Positions 43,955 through 51,978 of a stretch of DNA of 64,000 bases are shown here, in pieces. The stretch spans positions 930,001 to 994,000 of the forward strand of contig NZ_CP017057.1 of assembly GCF_001719165.1 (NCBI RefSeq), in the 5' to 3' direction. The notes beneath the pieces were generated by a model. The model was not told where the DNA came from and did no database searches. It was given only the letters and a program-made list of their open reading frames with translations. The translations under genes were made by a program, and so were the position numbers. This stretch comes from Erythrobacter litoralis. Lineage in GTDB: Bacteria > Pseudomonadota > Alphaproteobacteria > Sphingomonadales > Sphingomonadaceae. Each line of letters begins with the position of its first letter. The stretch's first letter is position 1.

Positions 43955-44989
43955 ATGCTGCGCACCCTTCTTGCCGGCGCTCTCGCCGTCACGCTCGCCG
44001 CCTGCTCCGAAAACCCCGAAGGTCCTGCGCCGGGCGACAATGGTGAGGTCAACATCTATTCCTCGCGCCATTACGACACCGACCTGCGCCTCTACGAGGA
44101 TTTTACCGAGGAGACCGGGATCAAGGTCAACCGGATCGAGGCCGGGGCCGACGCGCTGATCGAGAAGATCGTGAGCGAGGGCGAATTCTCGCCCGCCGAC
44201 CTTCTCATCACGGTCGATGCCGGGCGGCTGTGGCGGGCGGAGGAAGCGGGCATTCTCGATTCCGTGCAATCCGACGTCCTTGCCGAGCGCCTGCCCGCGA
44301 ACCTGCGTCACCCCGACGGACAGTGGTTCGGCCTCTCCACCCGCGCGCGGATAATTATCTACGACAAGTCGCAGGGAAAGCCCGAGGGCCTCGACACCTA
44401 TGCCGATCTCGCCGATCCGAAATTCCGCGGAGATATCTGCGTGCGCTCGTCGACGAACATCTACAACATCTCGCTCCTTTCGAGCATCATCGCGCATGAG
44501 GGCGAAGAGGCGGCGGAGAACTGGGCGCAGGGCGTCGTCGCCAACTTTGCCCGCGATCCGCAGGGCAACGACACCACCCAGATCGAGGCGGTCGCGGCAG
44601 GCGAATGCCGCCTCTCGATCGTCAACACCTATTACCTCGCGCGCTATGCCAGCGGAGACGACAATGAACGCGCCATCTTCGACAAGGTGGGCGTGATCTT
44701 TCCCAATCAGGACACCACCGGCACCCATGTCAATGTCAGCGGCGCAGGGGTGGTGAAGGGCGCGCCCAACCGGGAAAACGCGATCCGTTTCCTCGAATAT
44801 CTGACCTCGCAAAGCGCCCAGCGCTATTTCGCCGATGGCAACAACGAATATCCGGCGGTCTCCGGGCTCGATGCGGCCTCGGCGGTTGAGCGGCTGGGCG
44901 ATTTCCGCGCGGACGAACTCGATGTCGCCGAGATCGGGCGGGGCCAGCGCGCAGCGGTGGAAATCTTCGACCGCGCCGGGTGGAACTGA
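43955..44989 (+). CDS. Ferric iron-binding periplasmic lipoprotein (FbpA-like)
   Basis: A 344-residue type 2 periplasmic binding protein; ATG 43955 has AAAGGA upstream. The lipobox LAAC gives Cys17, tethering it in the periplasm. The fold begins VNIYSSRHYDTDLRLYEDF, and the paired Tyr ligands for Fe(III) are seen in SIVNTYYLARY. It delivers iron to the FbpB/FbpC transporter encoded next to it. Confidence 0.9.
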   Translation: MLRTLLAGALAVTLAACSENPEGPAPGDNGEVNIYSSRHYDTDLRLYEDFTEETGIKVNRIEAGADALIEKIVSEGEFSPADLLITVDAGRLWRAEEAGILDSVQSDVLAERLPANLRHPDGQWFGLSTRARIIIYDKSQGKPEGLDTYADLADPKFRGDICVRSSTNIYNISLLSSIIAHEGEEAAENWAQGVVANFARDPQGNDTTQIEAVAAGECRLSIVNTYYLARYASGDDNERAIFDKVGVIFPNQDTTGTHVNVSGAGVVKGAPNRENAIRFLEYLTSQSAQRYFADGNNEYPAVSGLDAASAVERLGDFRADELDVAEIGRGQRAAVEIFDRAGWN

Positions 44990-45160
44990 GGCTCTTGGGA
45001 TGAGGCGCCCTGTTGTTCACGATCAAGGCGCGCTATCGGCCATGCGCGCAAAACTACCTTGCGGCGCGCGGCCTAACAGGCCATGTCGCCGCCCGAGATA
45101 ACCGGCGCCGCGCCTGCGCCGCCCGCCATCAACCAACGCATTTCCGCGAGGCAGCCCACA

Positions 45161-45976
45161 GTGAACCAGCCCCTCATCGACCGTGACCAGTTCACCGAAA
45201 GCTCGGCGCTCACCATCGAGACGATCACGCATGTCCACCACTGGAACGAAAGCCTGTTCAGCCTCAAGATGACCCGCCCGGCGAGCTTCCGTTTCCGGTC
45301 GGGCGAATTCATCATGATCGGCCTGCCGCAGGAAAACGGCAAGCCGCTGCTGCGCGCCTATTCGATGGCGAGCCCGTCCTATGCCGACGAGCTCGAATTC
45401 CTGTCGATCAAGGTGCAGGACGGCCCGCTGACCTCGCGCCTCCAGCATATCAAGGAAGGCGACCCGATCTATCTCGGCAAGAAGCCGACAGGCACGCTCG
45501 TCACCGACGCGCTGCTGCCGGGCAAGCGCCTTTTCATGCTGTCCACCGGCACCGGCCTTGCCCCGTTCATGAGCCTCGTGCGGGACCCCGAAGTCTACGG
45601 CATGTACGACGAGATAATCGTCGTCCATTCGGTCCGCCAGGTCGCCGATCTCGCCTATCGCGAGCTGCTCGAATCGAAGCTCGAGGGCGACCCCCTGCTC
45701 GAGGACGAGGACCGCGAGCGGATGATCTACGTCCCCACGGTCACGCGCGAACCGTTCCGCACCCAGGGCCGCATCCAGGCACTTATCGACGATGGCCGCC
45801 TGTTCGAACAGTCGAAGGGGCCGCAGCGTTTCATACCCGACGACGATCGGGTGATGTTGTGCGGCTCGATGGCGATGATCAAGGACCACGCCGCCGACCT
45901 CGAACGCCGCGGCTTCACCGAAGGCAGCAACGCCCAGCCCGGCCAGTTCGTGATCGAGCGCGCGTTCGTGGGGTGA
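45161..45976 (+). CDS. fpr: Ferredoxin-NADP reductase
   Basis: A 271-residue FAD enzyme exchanging electrons between NADPH and ferredoxin or flavodoxin. The GTG at 45161 has GAGG 9 nt upstream and fits the family length; an ATG at 45083 would add 26 low-complexity residues. The FAD motif R-x-Y-S (LRAYSMAS) and the NADP-binding LSTGTGLAPFMSL are clear, and the C-terminus FVIERAFVG is typical. It is monocistronic by spacing. Confidence 0.92.
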   Translation: MNQPLIDRDQFTESSALTIETITHVHHWNESLFSLKMTRPASFRFRSGEFIMIGLPQENGKPLLRAYSMASPSYADELEFLSIKVQDGPLTSRLQHIKEGDPIYLGKKPTGTLVTDALLPGKRLFMLSTGTGLAPFMSLVRDPEVYGMYDEIIVVHSVRQVADLAYRELLESKLEGDPLLEDEDRERMIYVPTVTREPFRTQGRIQALIDDGRLFEQSKGPQRFIPDDDRVMLCGSMAMIKDHAADLERRGFTEGSNAQPGQFVIERAFVG

Positions 45977-46054
45977 TCGGTAGGGCGGCGACTTCGACCG
46001 CCTTCATCCGATATTCAGCTTCGCCCGCGCAGCCTGCAGGCGAAGGAGAAGACC

Positions 46055-46420
46055 ATGCCCCGCCGCCTTTTCCCGGTTCTGGCCGCTGCGACCGCCGCGA
46101 TCGTCCCTGCTGGCGCCTCAGCCCAGCAGGAGCGCGCATCGACCCTTCCCAGCTACAGTCTCGTGCAGCTTTCGGTCTTGTCCGCGCAGGTTGCACCCAG
46201 TGACTTCAGCTCCACGACCAAGACTATACGGTCCTGCAGCGAGGCAATGAAAATCGCCAAGGCGAACGGCTGGCAGGCGGAGCGCAAGCGGTTCGTGCAC
46301 CCGTCCGAGCTGCCTCCCCAGCTGCGCCCGATCATGCGGGACGTGCCGAATGGCGAGGCGACCCCAGTGCTCAGCGAGGACGGATCCGCGCTGCACGTTC
46401 TGGTGATCTGCAGCCGCTAG
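46055..46420 (+). CDS. Small exported protein with parvulin-like C-terminal half
   Basis: A 121-residue protein with AAGGAG before its ATG. Residues 1-23 form a Sec signal ending ASAQ. The last 40 or so residues (FVHPSELPPQLRPIMRDVPNGEATPVL, then HVLVICSR) resemble the tail of SurA-type peptidyl-prolyl isomerase domains, but the full parvulin domain is too large for this protein. It may be a reduced or diverged chaperone fragment, or only a chance likeness. Two cysteines (one mid-protein, one near the end) could form a disulfide in the periplasm. Confidence 0.65.
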   Translation: MPRRLFPVLAAATAAIVPAGASAQQERASTLPSYSLVQLSVLSAQVAPSDFSSTTKTIRSCSEAMKIAKANGWQAERKRFVHPSELPPQLRPIMRDVPNGEATPVLSEDGSALHVLVICSR

Positions 46421-46459
46421 GCACGTTCCCGGCCGGAGCGCGCGCCGCTCTCACCTTCG

Positions 46460-46516
46460 CGCTTTACAAAGCGGCTTGCCTCCGGTTCAGTTGCGCCCTG
46501 CAACGCGAAACCGGAG
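46460..46516 (+). promoter_or_regulatory. Tandem inverted repeats before the acyl-CoA dehydrogenase gene
   Basis: CGCTTT-AC-AAAGCG (46460-46473) is followed by a two-tier stem: CTCCGGTT (46480-46487) with AACCGGAG (46509-46516), enclosing GTTGC (46490-46494) with GCAAC (46500-46504). The right outer arm contains GGAG, part of the likely Shine-Dalgarno of the gene starting at 46529, so folding could hide the ribosome site. The first repeat could be an operator. Confidence 0.5.
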
Positions 46517-46528
46517 AGAGAAACCGCA

Positions 46529-47671
46529 ATGCTCGAGACTGCCAACCGCACCGCCTATAACGAGGACCACGAAGCCTTCCGCGACACCGTGCGCAAGGTT
46601 TTTGCCCAGCACCTCACCCCCCACCTCGATAAACACGAGGAAGAAGGCATCGTCGGGCGCGACGTGTGGAAGGCGGTGGGCGAAGCGGGCCTCCTGTGCC
46701 CCACGGTCAAGGAGGAGAATGGCGGGCTCGGCCTCGATTTCGGGTTCAATTGCGTGCTGACCGAGGAAATCAGCTATCTCGGCTCCTCGGCGGGCTTCAC
46801 CCTCCAGAACGACATCACCGCCAATTATTTCGAGCGGCTCGGCACGCCGGAACAGCGCGAGAAATACCTGCCCGGCATGGTCTCGGGCGATGTCATCACG
46901 GCGATCGCGATGACCGAACCGGGCGCGGGCAGCGACCTTCAGGGTATCCGCACCACCGCGAAGAAGGACGGCAACCACCTCGTCATCAACGGGTCCAAGA
47001 CGTACATCACCAACGGCCAGAACGCCGACGTTGTTATCGTGGTCGCCAAGACCGATCCCGAAAAGGGCGCCAAGGGCACGTCGCTGGTGCTGGTCGATGC
47101 CAACACGCCGGGCTTCGAGCGAGGGCGCAATCTCGACAAGATCGGGCAGCATTCCGCCGACACGTCCGAGCTGTTCTTCAACGATTGCCGCGTGCCGATG
47201 ACCAATATCCTCGGCGCGGAAAACATGGGCTTCGTCCACTTGATGGAGGAATTGCCGCAGGAACGCCTCGGCATCGCGGTCGGCGCGCAGGCCGCCGCGC
47301 AGCGCGCCTTCGACGAGGCGGTCAAGTTCACCAAGGACCGCAAGGCCTTCGGCAAGACCGTGTTCGAATTCCAGAACACCAAGTTTACCCTCGCCGACCT
47401 CAAGGCGAAGATCCAGGTCGGATGGGCGCATCTCGACTGGGCGATCAGGAAACACCTCGCAGGCGAGCTCACCACCGACGAGGCTTCGGCGGCCAAGCTG
47501 TGGCACACCGACCTGCAGTGGGAAGCGGTCGACACCGCGCTGCAGCTGCATGGCGGGGCGGGTTACATGAACGAATACGCCATCGCGAGGCTGTGGCGCG
47601 ACGCGCGCGTCACCCGGATTTTCGGCGGCACGAACGAGATCATGAAGGAAGTGATCTCGCGGTCGATCTGA
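46529..47671 (+). CDS. Acyl-CoA dehydrogenase
   Basis: A 380-residue flavoenzyme that introduces the 2,3 double bond into an acyl-CoA. Signatures are MTEPGAGSDLQGIRTTA (FAD/substrate region), HGGAGYMNEYAIARLWRDARV and the C-terminal IFGGTNEIMKEVISRSI. The substrate cannot be told. The SDR gene starts 1 nt after its stop, so the two are an operon, perhaps for fatty acid or branched-chain degradation. Confidence 0.92.
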   Translation: MLETANRTAYNEDHEAFRDTVRKVFAQHLTPHLDKHEEEGIVGRDVWKAVGEAGLLCPTVKEENGGLGLDFGFNCVLTEEISYLGSSAGFTLQNDITANYFERLGTPEQREKYLPGMVSGDVITAIAMTEPGAGSDLQGIRTTAKKDGNHLVINGSKTYITNGQNADVVIVVAKTDPEKGAKGTSLVLVDANTPGFERGRNLDKIGQHSADTSELFFNDCRVPMTNILGAENMGFVHLMEELPQERLGIAVGAQAAAQRAFDEAVKFTKDRKAFGKTVFEFQNTKFTLADLKAKIQVGWAHLDWAIRKHLAGELTTDEASAAKLWHTDLQWEAVDTALQLHGGAGYMNEYAIARLWRDARVTRIFGGTNEIMKEVISRSI

Positions 47672-47672
47672 G

Positions 47673-48425
47673 GTGGCAGGCAACTCCAGCAATCCGCTCG
47701 ATTTCGAGGGCCGCAAGGTCCTCGTCATCGGCGGGTCGAGCGGGATCGGCAACGGCATAGCGCAAGGCTTTCGCGCCGCCGGGGCGGAGGTGATCGTCAC
47801 CGGCACGCGACCCGATTCCGGAGACTATCTCGAGGCCGAGGATTCGGACTTCACCGGCCTTGAATACGAACGTCTCGATGTGACCGACCGCTCCGCTGCG
47901 GATGCCTTGGCGCAGAAGGTCGGGGCAGTCGATGTCCTCGTCCAGTCGCAGGGCGTGGTCCGCTACAAGCGGGCTGAGTTCACCCGCGAGGGCTGGAACG
48001 CGGTGGTCGACGTCAACCTCAATTCGGTGATGGATGTCGCCCGCGCCTTTCATCCGGGCCTTGCCGAGAGGGGCGGCACGATGATCGTCGTCTCCTCGGT
48101 CGCGGCGTTCAAGGCGACCATCGGCACGCCCGCCTATGCCGCCTCCAAGGCGGGTGCGGCGAGCCTCGTCAAGACGCTGGGCGAGGCGTGGGCGAGGGAC
48201 GGCGTGCGGGTCAACGGCATCGCGCCGGGGCTCGTGCCGACCAAGCTTACCTCGGTCACCACCGACCATCCCGAACGGCGCGAGGCGAGCCTGCGCGCCA
48301 TACCCCTCAATCGCATGGGCACGCCCGAGGACATGGCCGGCGTCGCGCTGTTCCTCGCCTCGCCCCTGTCGGCCTACATGACCGGGCAGACGCTGGTCGT
48401 CGATGGGGGGCTGACCCTCTCGTGA
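47673..48425 (+). CDS. Short-chain dehydrogenase/reductase
   Basis: A 250-residue classical SDR. The NAD(P) motif VIGGSSGIGNG is near residues 18-28; catalytic Ser is in VVSSVAA and Tyr/Lys in YAASKAG. The start is GTG 47673, one base after the acyl-CoA dehydrogenase stop, without a clear ribosome site, so it is probably translated by coupling. The substrate is likely a hydroxyacyl or keto compound from the same pathway (inference). Confidence 0.9.
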   Translation: MAGNSSNPLDFEGRKVLVIGGSSGIGNGIAQGFRAAGAEVIVTGTRPDSGDYLEAEDSDFTGLEYERLDVTDRSAADALAQKVGAVDVLVQSQGVVRYKRAEFTREGWNAVVDVNLNSVMDVARAFHPGLAERGGTMIVVSSVAAFKATIGTPAYAASKAGAASLVKTLGEAWARDGVRVNGIAPGLVPTKLTSVTTDHPERREASLRAIPLNRMGTPEDMAGVALFLASPLSAYMTGQTLVVDGGLTLS

Positions 48426-48486
48426 AGGGGTCATAGTTCGCGCCGATCATACGCCGGGGGGCTTGTTCGCGCCCATTTTTCCAACT

Positions 48487-48520
48487 TTTCCTACACCCTC
48501 GCGCGCGCCCGTGTAGGAAA
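48487..48520. promoter_or_regulatory. Perfect 10-bp inverted repeat upstream of the aldo/keto reductase
   Basis: TTTCCTACAC (48487-48496) and GTGTAGGAAA (48511-48520) are exact reverse complements with a 14-nt GC-only centre. It sits between a T-run after the SDR gene and the AAGGAG of the next gene. It could be an operator for a dimeric regulator or a terminator-like stem. Confidence 0.5.
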
Positions 48521-48541
48521 CGCAGCGAAGGAGAAAGCCCC

Positions 48542-49564
48542 ATGCAATACACCCGCCTCGGCCCCTCCGGCCTCACCGTTTCCCGCCTGTGCCTCGGCTG
48601 CATGAGCTATGGCGACACGACGAAAGGCTGGCACGGCGACTGGCTGCTGGGCGAGGAGGAATCGCGCCCCTTCTTCCGCGCGGCACTGGAAGCGGGCATC
48701 AATTTCTTCGACACCGCCAACGGCTATTCGGGCGGCACGTCGGAGGAAATCACCGGCAAACTCCTTCGCGAAATGGCCAGCCGCGACGAGATCGTGGTCG
48801 CGACCAAGGCCTTCATCCCGTGGCGCAATGCTCCCAACACTGGCGGCCTCTCGCGCAAGAGCCTGATGCAGGCGGTCGATGACAGCCTGACGCGGCTCGG
48901 CATGGATTACATCGACCTCTACCAGATCCACCGCTGGGACCCCGACACGCCGATCGAGGAGACGATGGAGGCGCTCCACGACATCAGGCAGGCGGGCAAG
49001 GTGCGCTATGTGGGCGCGTCCTCGATGTATGCCTGGCAGTTCGCCAAGGCACAGGAGACCGCGCGCGCCAACGGCTGGACCCCGTTCATTTCGATGCAGA
49101 ACCAGCTCAATCTGCTCTACCGCGAGGAGGAGCGCGAGATGCTCCCCCTGTGCGAGGACGAGGGCGTCGGTATCATCCCTTGGTCGCCGCTCGCGCGGGG
49201 GCGGCTGGCCCGGCCGCGGGGCGAGGAGACGGTGCGCAGCAAGACCGACGGGGTGGGAAAGCAGCTCTATGGCGAGGACGAGGCCGACGGCGCGGTGATC
49301 GACGCGCTCGCCAGGCTTGCGGAGGAACGCGGCGAGGCGATGGCGAGCCTCGCACTCGCCTGGCATTTCACCAAGGAGGCGGTCGCGGCCCCCATCATCG
49401 GCGCGACGAAGCCGCATCATGTCGAGGACGCCGCGCGCGCGCTCGAGATCGAGCTGTCGCAGGACGAGATCGCCGCGCTCGAGGCGCCCTATCGCCCCAA
49501 ATGGCCCACCGGCATGGGCATGCCGATGCCCGCGATGGACCAGGTGAGCGTGCTGGATTCGTGA
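48542..49564 (+). CDS. Aldo/keto reductase
   Basis: A 340-residue NADPH-dependent TIM-barrel oxidoreductase with AAGGAG before its ATG. The tetrad is visible: Asp and Tyr in FFDTANGYSGG, Lys in VATKAF and His in QIHRWDP. SPLARGRLARP and the late GATKPHHVED are cofactor-side motifs. It resembles the YajO/PdxI-like subgroup; the carbonyl substrate is unknown. Confidence 0.9.
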   Translation: MQYTRLGPSGLTVSRLCLGCMSYGDTTKGWHGDWLLGEEESRPFFRAALEAGINFFDTANGYSGGTSEEITGKLLREMASRDEIVVATKAFIPWRNAPNTGGLSRKSLMQAVDDSLTRLGMDYIDLYQIHRWDPDTPIEETMEALHDIRQAGKVRYVGASSMYAWQFAKAQETARANGWTPFISMQNQLNLLYREEEREMLPLCEDEGVGIIPWSPLARGRLARPRGEETVRSKTDGVGKQLYGEDEADGAVIDALARLAEERGEAMASLALAWHFTKEAVAAPIIGATKPHHVEDAARALEIELSQDEIAALEAPYRPKWPTGMGMPMPAMDQVSVLDS

Positions 49565-49631
49565 CTTCCGGGACGAGGCTGCGCGAAGCCGCGCCTCGAA
49601 TGTGACAGGCCTTTCGCGCCCATCGCACGCC

Positions 49632-49648
49632 CGTCACGAACGCGTCAC
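49632..49648 (+). promoter_or_regulatory. CGTCAC direct repeat with 11-bp period upstream of the regulator gene
   Basis: CGTCAC occurs at 49632-49637 and 49643-49648, exactly 11 bp apart, the phasing used by OmpR/PhoB-family dimers. It lies about 43 bp before the winged-helix regulator start. Autoregulation is inferred. Confidence 0.4.
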
Positions 49649-49690
49649 AAGGCTCGGCCAAGCCTGCCTCGCAACAGGGCGGGGCGCTCC

Positions 49691-50365
49691 ATGGACGTCG
49701 TCAACATCTTCCTCACCAGCGACCTCGCGGACCGCCTCGAGGATTTCGTCCATGACCAGCGCCGCTTCACCTTCGACCGGCTCGGCCCGGCGGGGCCTGA
49801 ACGCCTGGTCGAAGGGCCGATGTGGGCCTTCGTCGACTGGGTGATGAACGATCTTGCGGGGCTCGAGATGTGCCGCCGCCTGCGCGCCGATCCGCGCACC
49901 GCCGAAGCGCATGTGACCATGGTGCTGGAAGAGGACGACGCCGAGGATCGCCGCCGCGCGCTGCGGGCCGGAGCGGACGATTACATGGTCGGGCCGCTCG
50001 ACCGGACCGCCGTGCTCGACCGGGTGCTCGCGCTGCAGACCCGCTCTCCCGAACGCCATTCGGCGCGCCGCTACGAGATCGGCCCGCTTTCGATCGACAT
50101 GGCCGCGCTGCAGGCGCGCTGGGACGGCGAGCCGATCCAGCTTCGCCCCAACGAATTCCGCCTGCTGCGCTTCTTTGCCGAGAACCCGAACCGGGTGCTT
50201 TCGCGCGAGGACCTCATCAACGGCCTCGGCAAGCGGGAGCCCCCGATCGACGAGCGCACGGTCGACGTATGGGTCGGCCGCCTGCGCCGCGCGATCAAGG
50301 GCGCGCGCGGCGGCAATCCGCTGCGCACCGTGCGTTCGATGGGCTATGTCTTCGATCTGAACTGA
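49691..50365 (+). CDS. OmpR/PhoB-type response regulator with degenerate receiver
   Basis: A 224-residue protein with an N-terminal receiver-like domain and a C-terminal winged helix (LRPNEFRLLRFFAENPNRVLSREDLI, RTVDVWVGRLRRAI, LRTVRSMGYVFDL). The phospho-acceptor position is kept (Asp49 in FVDWVMNDLAGLE), but the N-terminal acidic pair is lost (IFLTSDLAD) and the conserved Lys before Pro is Gly101 (DDYMVGPLD). No histidine kinase is adjacent. It probably works without classical phosphorylation. Confidence 0.88.
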   Translation: MDVVNIFLTSDLADRLEDFVHDQRRFTFDRLGPAGPERLVEGPMWAFVDWVMNDLAGLEMCRRLRADPRTAEAHVTMVLEEDDAEDRRRALRAGADDYMVGPLDRTAVLDRVLALQTRSPERHSARRYEIGPLSIDMAALQARWDGEPIQLRPNEFRLLRFFAENPNRVLSREDLINGLGKREPPIDERTVDVWVGRLRRAIKGARGGNPLRTVRSMGYVFDLN

Positions 50366-50512
50366 CCGGGGCGCGGCGGGACGCCGGCGCGGACAGGCGA
50401 GGAAGGGGCGGGCGAAGCCGGAAGCGGACGGTCGGGTAGCGACCCCTTTGCGGAAATTGCGCGACACCACCTATACAGGTAGGCCTGCATGGTTTGAAGA
50501 GGGAGTGACGGG

Positions 50513-51718
50513 GTGATCAAAGGCAGGTCGGCGTTTGGCGCATTGCTACTGCTCGGGATGATTGTCCCGGCTTTCGGGCTCATGGCGGAAACGGACTCGC
50601 CACCCGTTCATTCGGTCCGGGCACGAGACCTCGGAGTTCCTTTTGGTGGCACTCCGGGGCCACTCAACGCCATCACCGATGTCGCTGGCGTGGAGGTCGG
50701 GCACACGACGCTTATATCGGGCGAGGGCGAGCTGCTCATTGGCAAGGGTCCGGTGCGCACGGGCGTGACGGCGGTTCTTCCGCGGGGGAAGACCTTCGAT
50801 CCGGTCTACGCCGGGTGGTTCTCGCTCAATGGCAATGGCGAGATGACCGGCACGACTTGGATCGAGGAGTCCGGTTGGCTCGAAGGGCCGGTGATGCTCA
50901 CTAACACCCATAGTGTCGGCACCGTGCGCGATGCGACGATCGATTGGGCGCGCAGGAACGGTTACTATCGCGCACTGACCGGAGAGCCTGACGTGTTCTG
51001 GATGCTGCCGGTCGTGGCGGAAACCTATGATGGCGACCTCAACGACATCAACGGGTTCCATGTGACTAGGGAACACGTATTTGCCGCACTTGATCAGGCA
51101 AGGTCGGGTCCGGTGACCGAGGGGAACGTCGGCGGCGGGACCGGCATGATCACCCACGGCTTCAAGGGCGGCATCGGCACATCGTCGCGCATCGTCACAT
51201 TGCAAGAGGGCCGCTACTCCATAGGCGTGCTGGTCCAGTCCAACTACGGCGTTCGCGAGACATTCACGGTTGCCGGTGTCCCGGTCGGCCGCGAGATCGC
51301 CGATCTCGGAATCGAATATGCAGTTCGCAGCGAAGACACCGGATCGATCATCATTGTGATCGCCACGGATGCCCCCTTACTGCCGCATCAATTAAAGCGC
51401 CTCGCACGCCGCGCGAGCATGGGCATCGCAAGGAACGGCTCCTTCGCTGGGAACGGCTCCGGCGATATCTTCATTGCCTTTTCAACCGCCAATCCCGGAG
51501 CATGGAGCCGCGAGGGGACAGCAAATGTGGCAAGCCTGCCGAACGACTCGATGAGCCCGCTGTTTCTAGCGACCATCGAGGCAACCGAAGAGGCCGTGAT
51601 CAATGCCATGATCGCCGCGCGAACCATGACTGGAATCAACGGCAACAGGGTCCATGCCCTCCCGCATGGCCGATTGCAGGAAGCCTTGCGCAAATATCGA
51701 CGACTTGACGAGCGATGA
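50513..51718 (+). CDS. DmpA-type P1 family beta-aminopeptidase, exported
   Basis: A 401-residue N-terminal nucleophile hydrolase of the DmpA/BapA family. GTG 50513 has GAGGGAG 9 nt upstream. A signal peptide covers about residues 1-25. The precursor should cut itself between Gly277 and Ser278 (TGS-IIIVIATDAPLLPHQL), making Ser278 the N-terminal nucleophile of the beta chain. Such enzymes release N-terminal D- or beta-amino acids. Codon use differs from neighbours, for example two TTA leucine codons close together near 51380. Confidence 0.92.
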   Translation: MIKGRSAFGALLLLGMIVPAFGLMAETDSPPVHSVRARDLGVPFGGTPGPLNAITDVAGVEVGHTTLISGEGELLIGKGPVRTGVTAVLPRGKTFDPVYAGWFSLNGNGEMTGTTWIEESGWLEGPVMLTNTHSVGTVRDATIDWARRNGYYRALTGEPDVFWMLPVVAETYDGDLNDINGFHVTREHVFAALDQARSGPVTEGNVGGGTGMITHGFKGGIGTSSRIVTLQEGRYSIGVLVQSNYGVRETFTVAGVPVGREIADLGIEYAVRSEDTGSIIIVIATDAPLLPHQLKRLARRASMGIARNGSFAGNGSGDIFIAFSTANPGAWSREGTANVASLPNDSMSPLFLATIEATEEAVINAMIAARTMTGINGNRVHALPHGRLQEALRKYRRLDER

Positions 51719-51929
51719 GGCAGGATCTGCGGACTGGCTGTAGGTGGCCTGGCGTGCCTCTTTTCGGCCCCGCAAGCGCCAGAGCCTGCGTATGTCGCCG
51801 CAGAGCTGCCATTCGCCTTCCCACCCATAATCGGACATTCCCCGCCGCGCCGGATATGTCGGAAAAGCAGACATCGACCGTCAGCCGCGACAGGCGCGGT
51901 GTTCGCCGTCGATCTGCTCCACGAACGAT

Positions 51930-51962
51930 AAAGCCGCGGCACGCCTCGCGCGCCGCGGCTTT
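51930..51962. terminator. Bidirectional terminator between peptidase and TonB receptor
   Basis: AAAGCCGCGGC (51930-51940) pairs perfectly with GCCGCGGCTTT (51952-51962) around an 11-nt loop, with A/T edges on both sides, between convergent genes. The rest of the 260-bp gap (51719-51978) holds nothing I recognise. Confidence 0.75.
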
Positions 51963-51978
51963 GTCCGTTCGATAGCGA

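Noticed and set aside
51715..51975. Plus-strand open frame after the peptidase gene
   Set aside because: It runs through the bidirectional terminator and is Arg/Ala-rich without motifs or a ribosome site.
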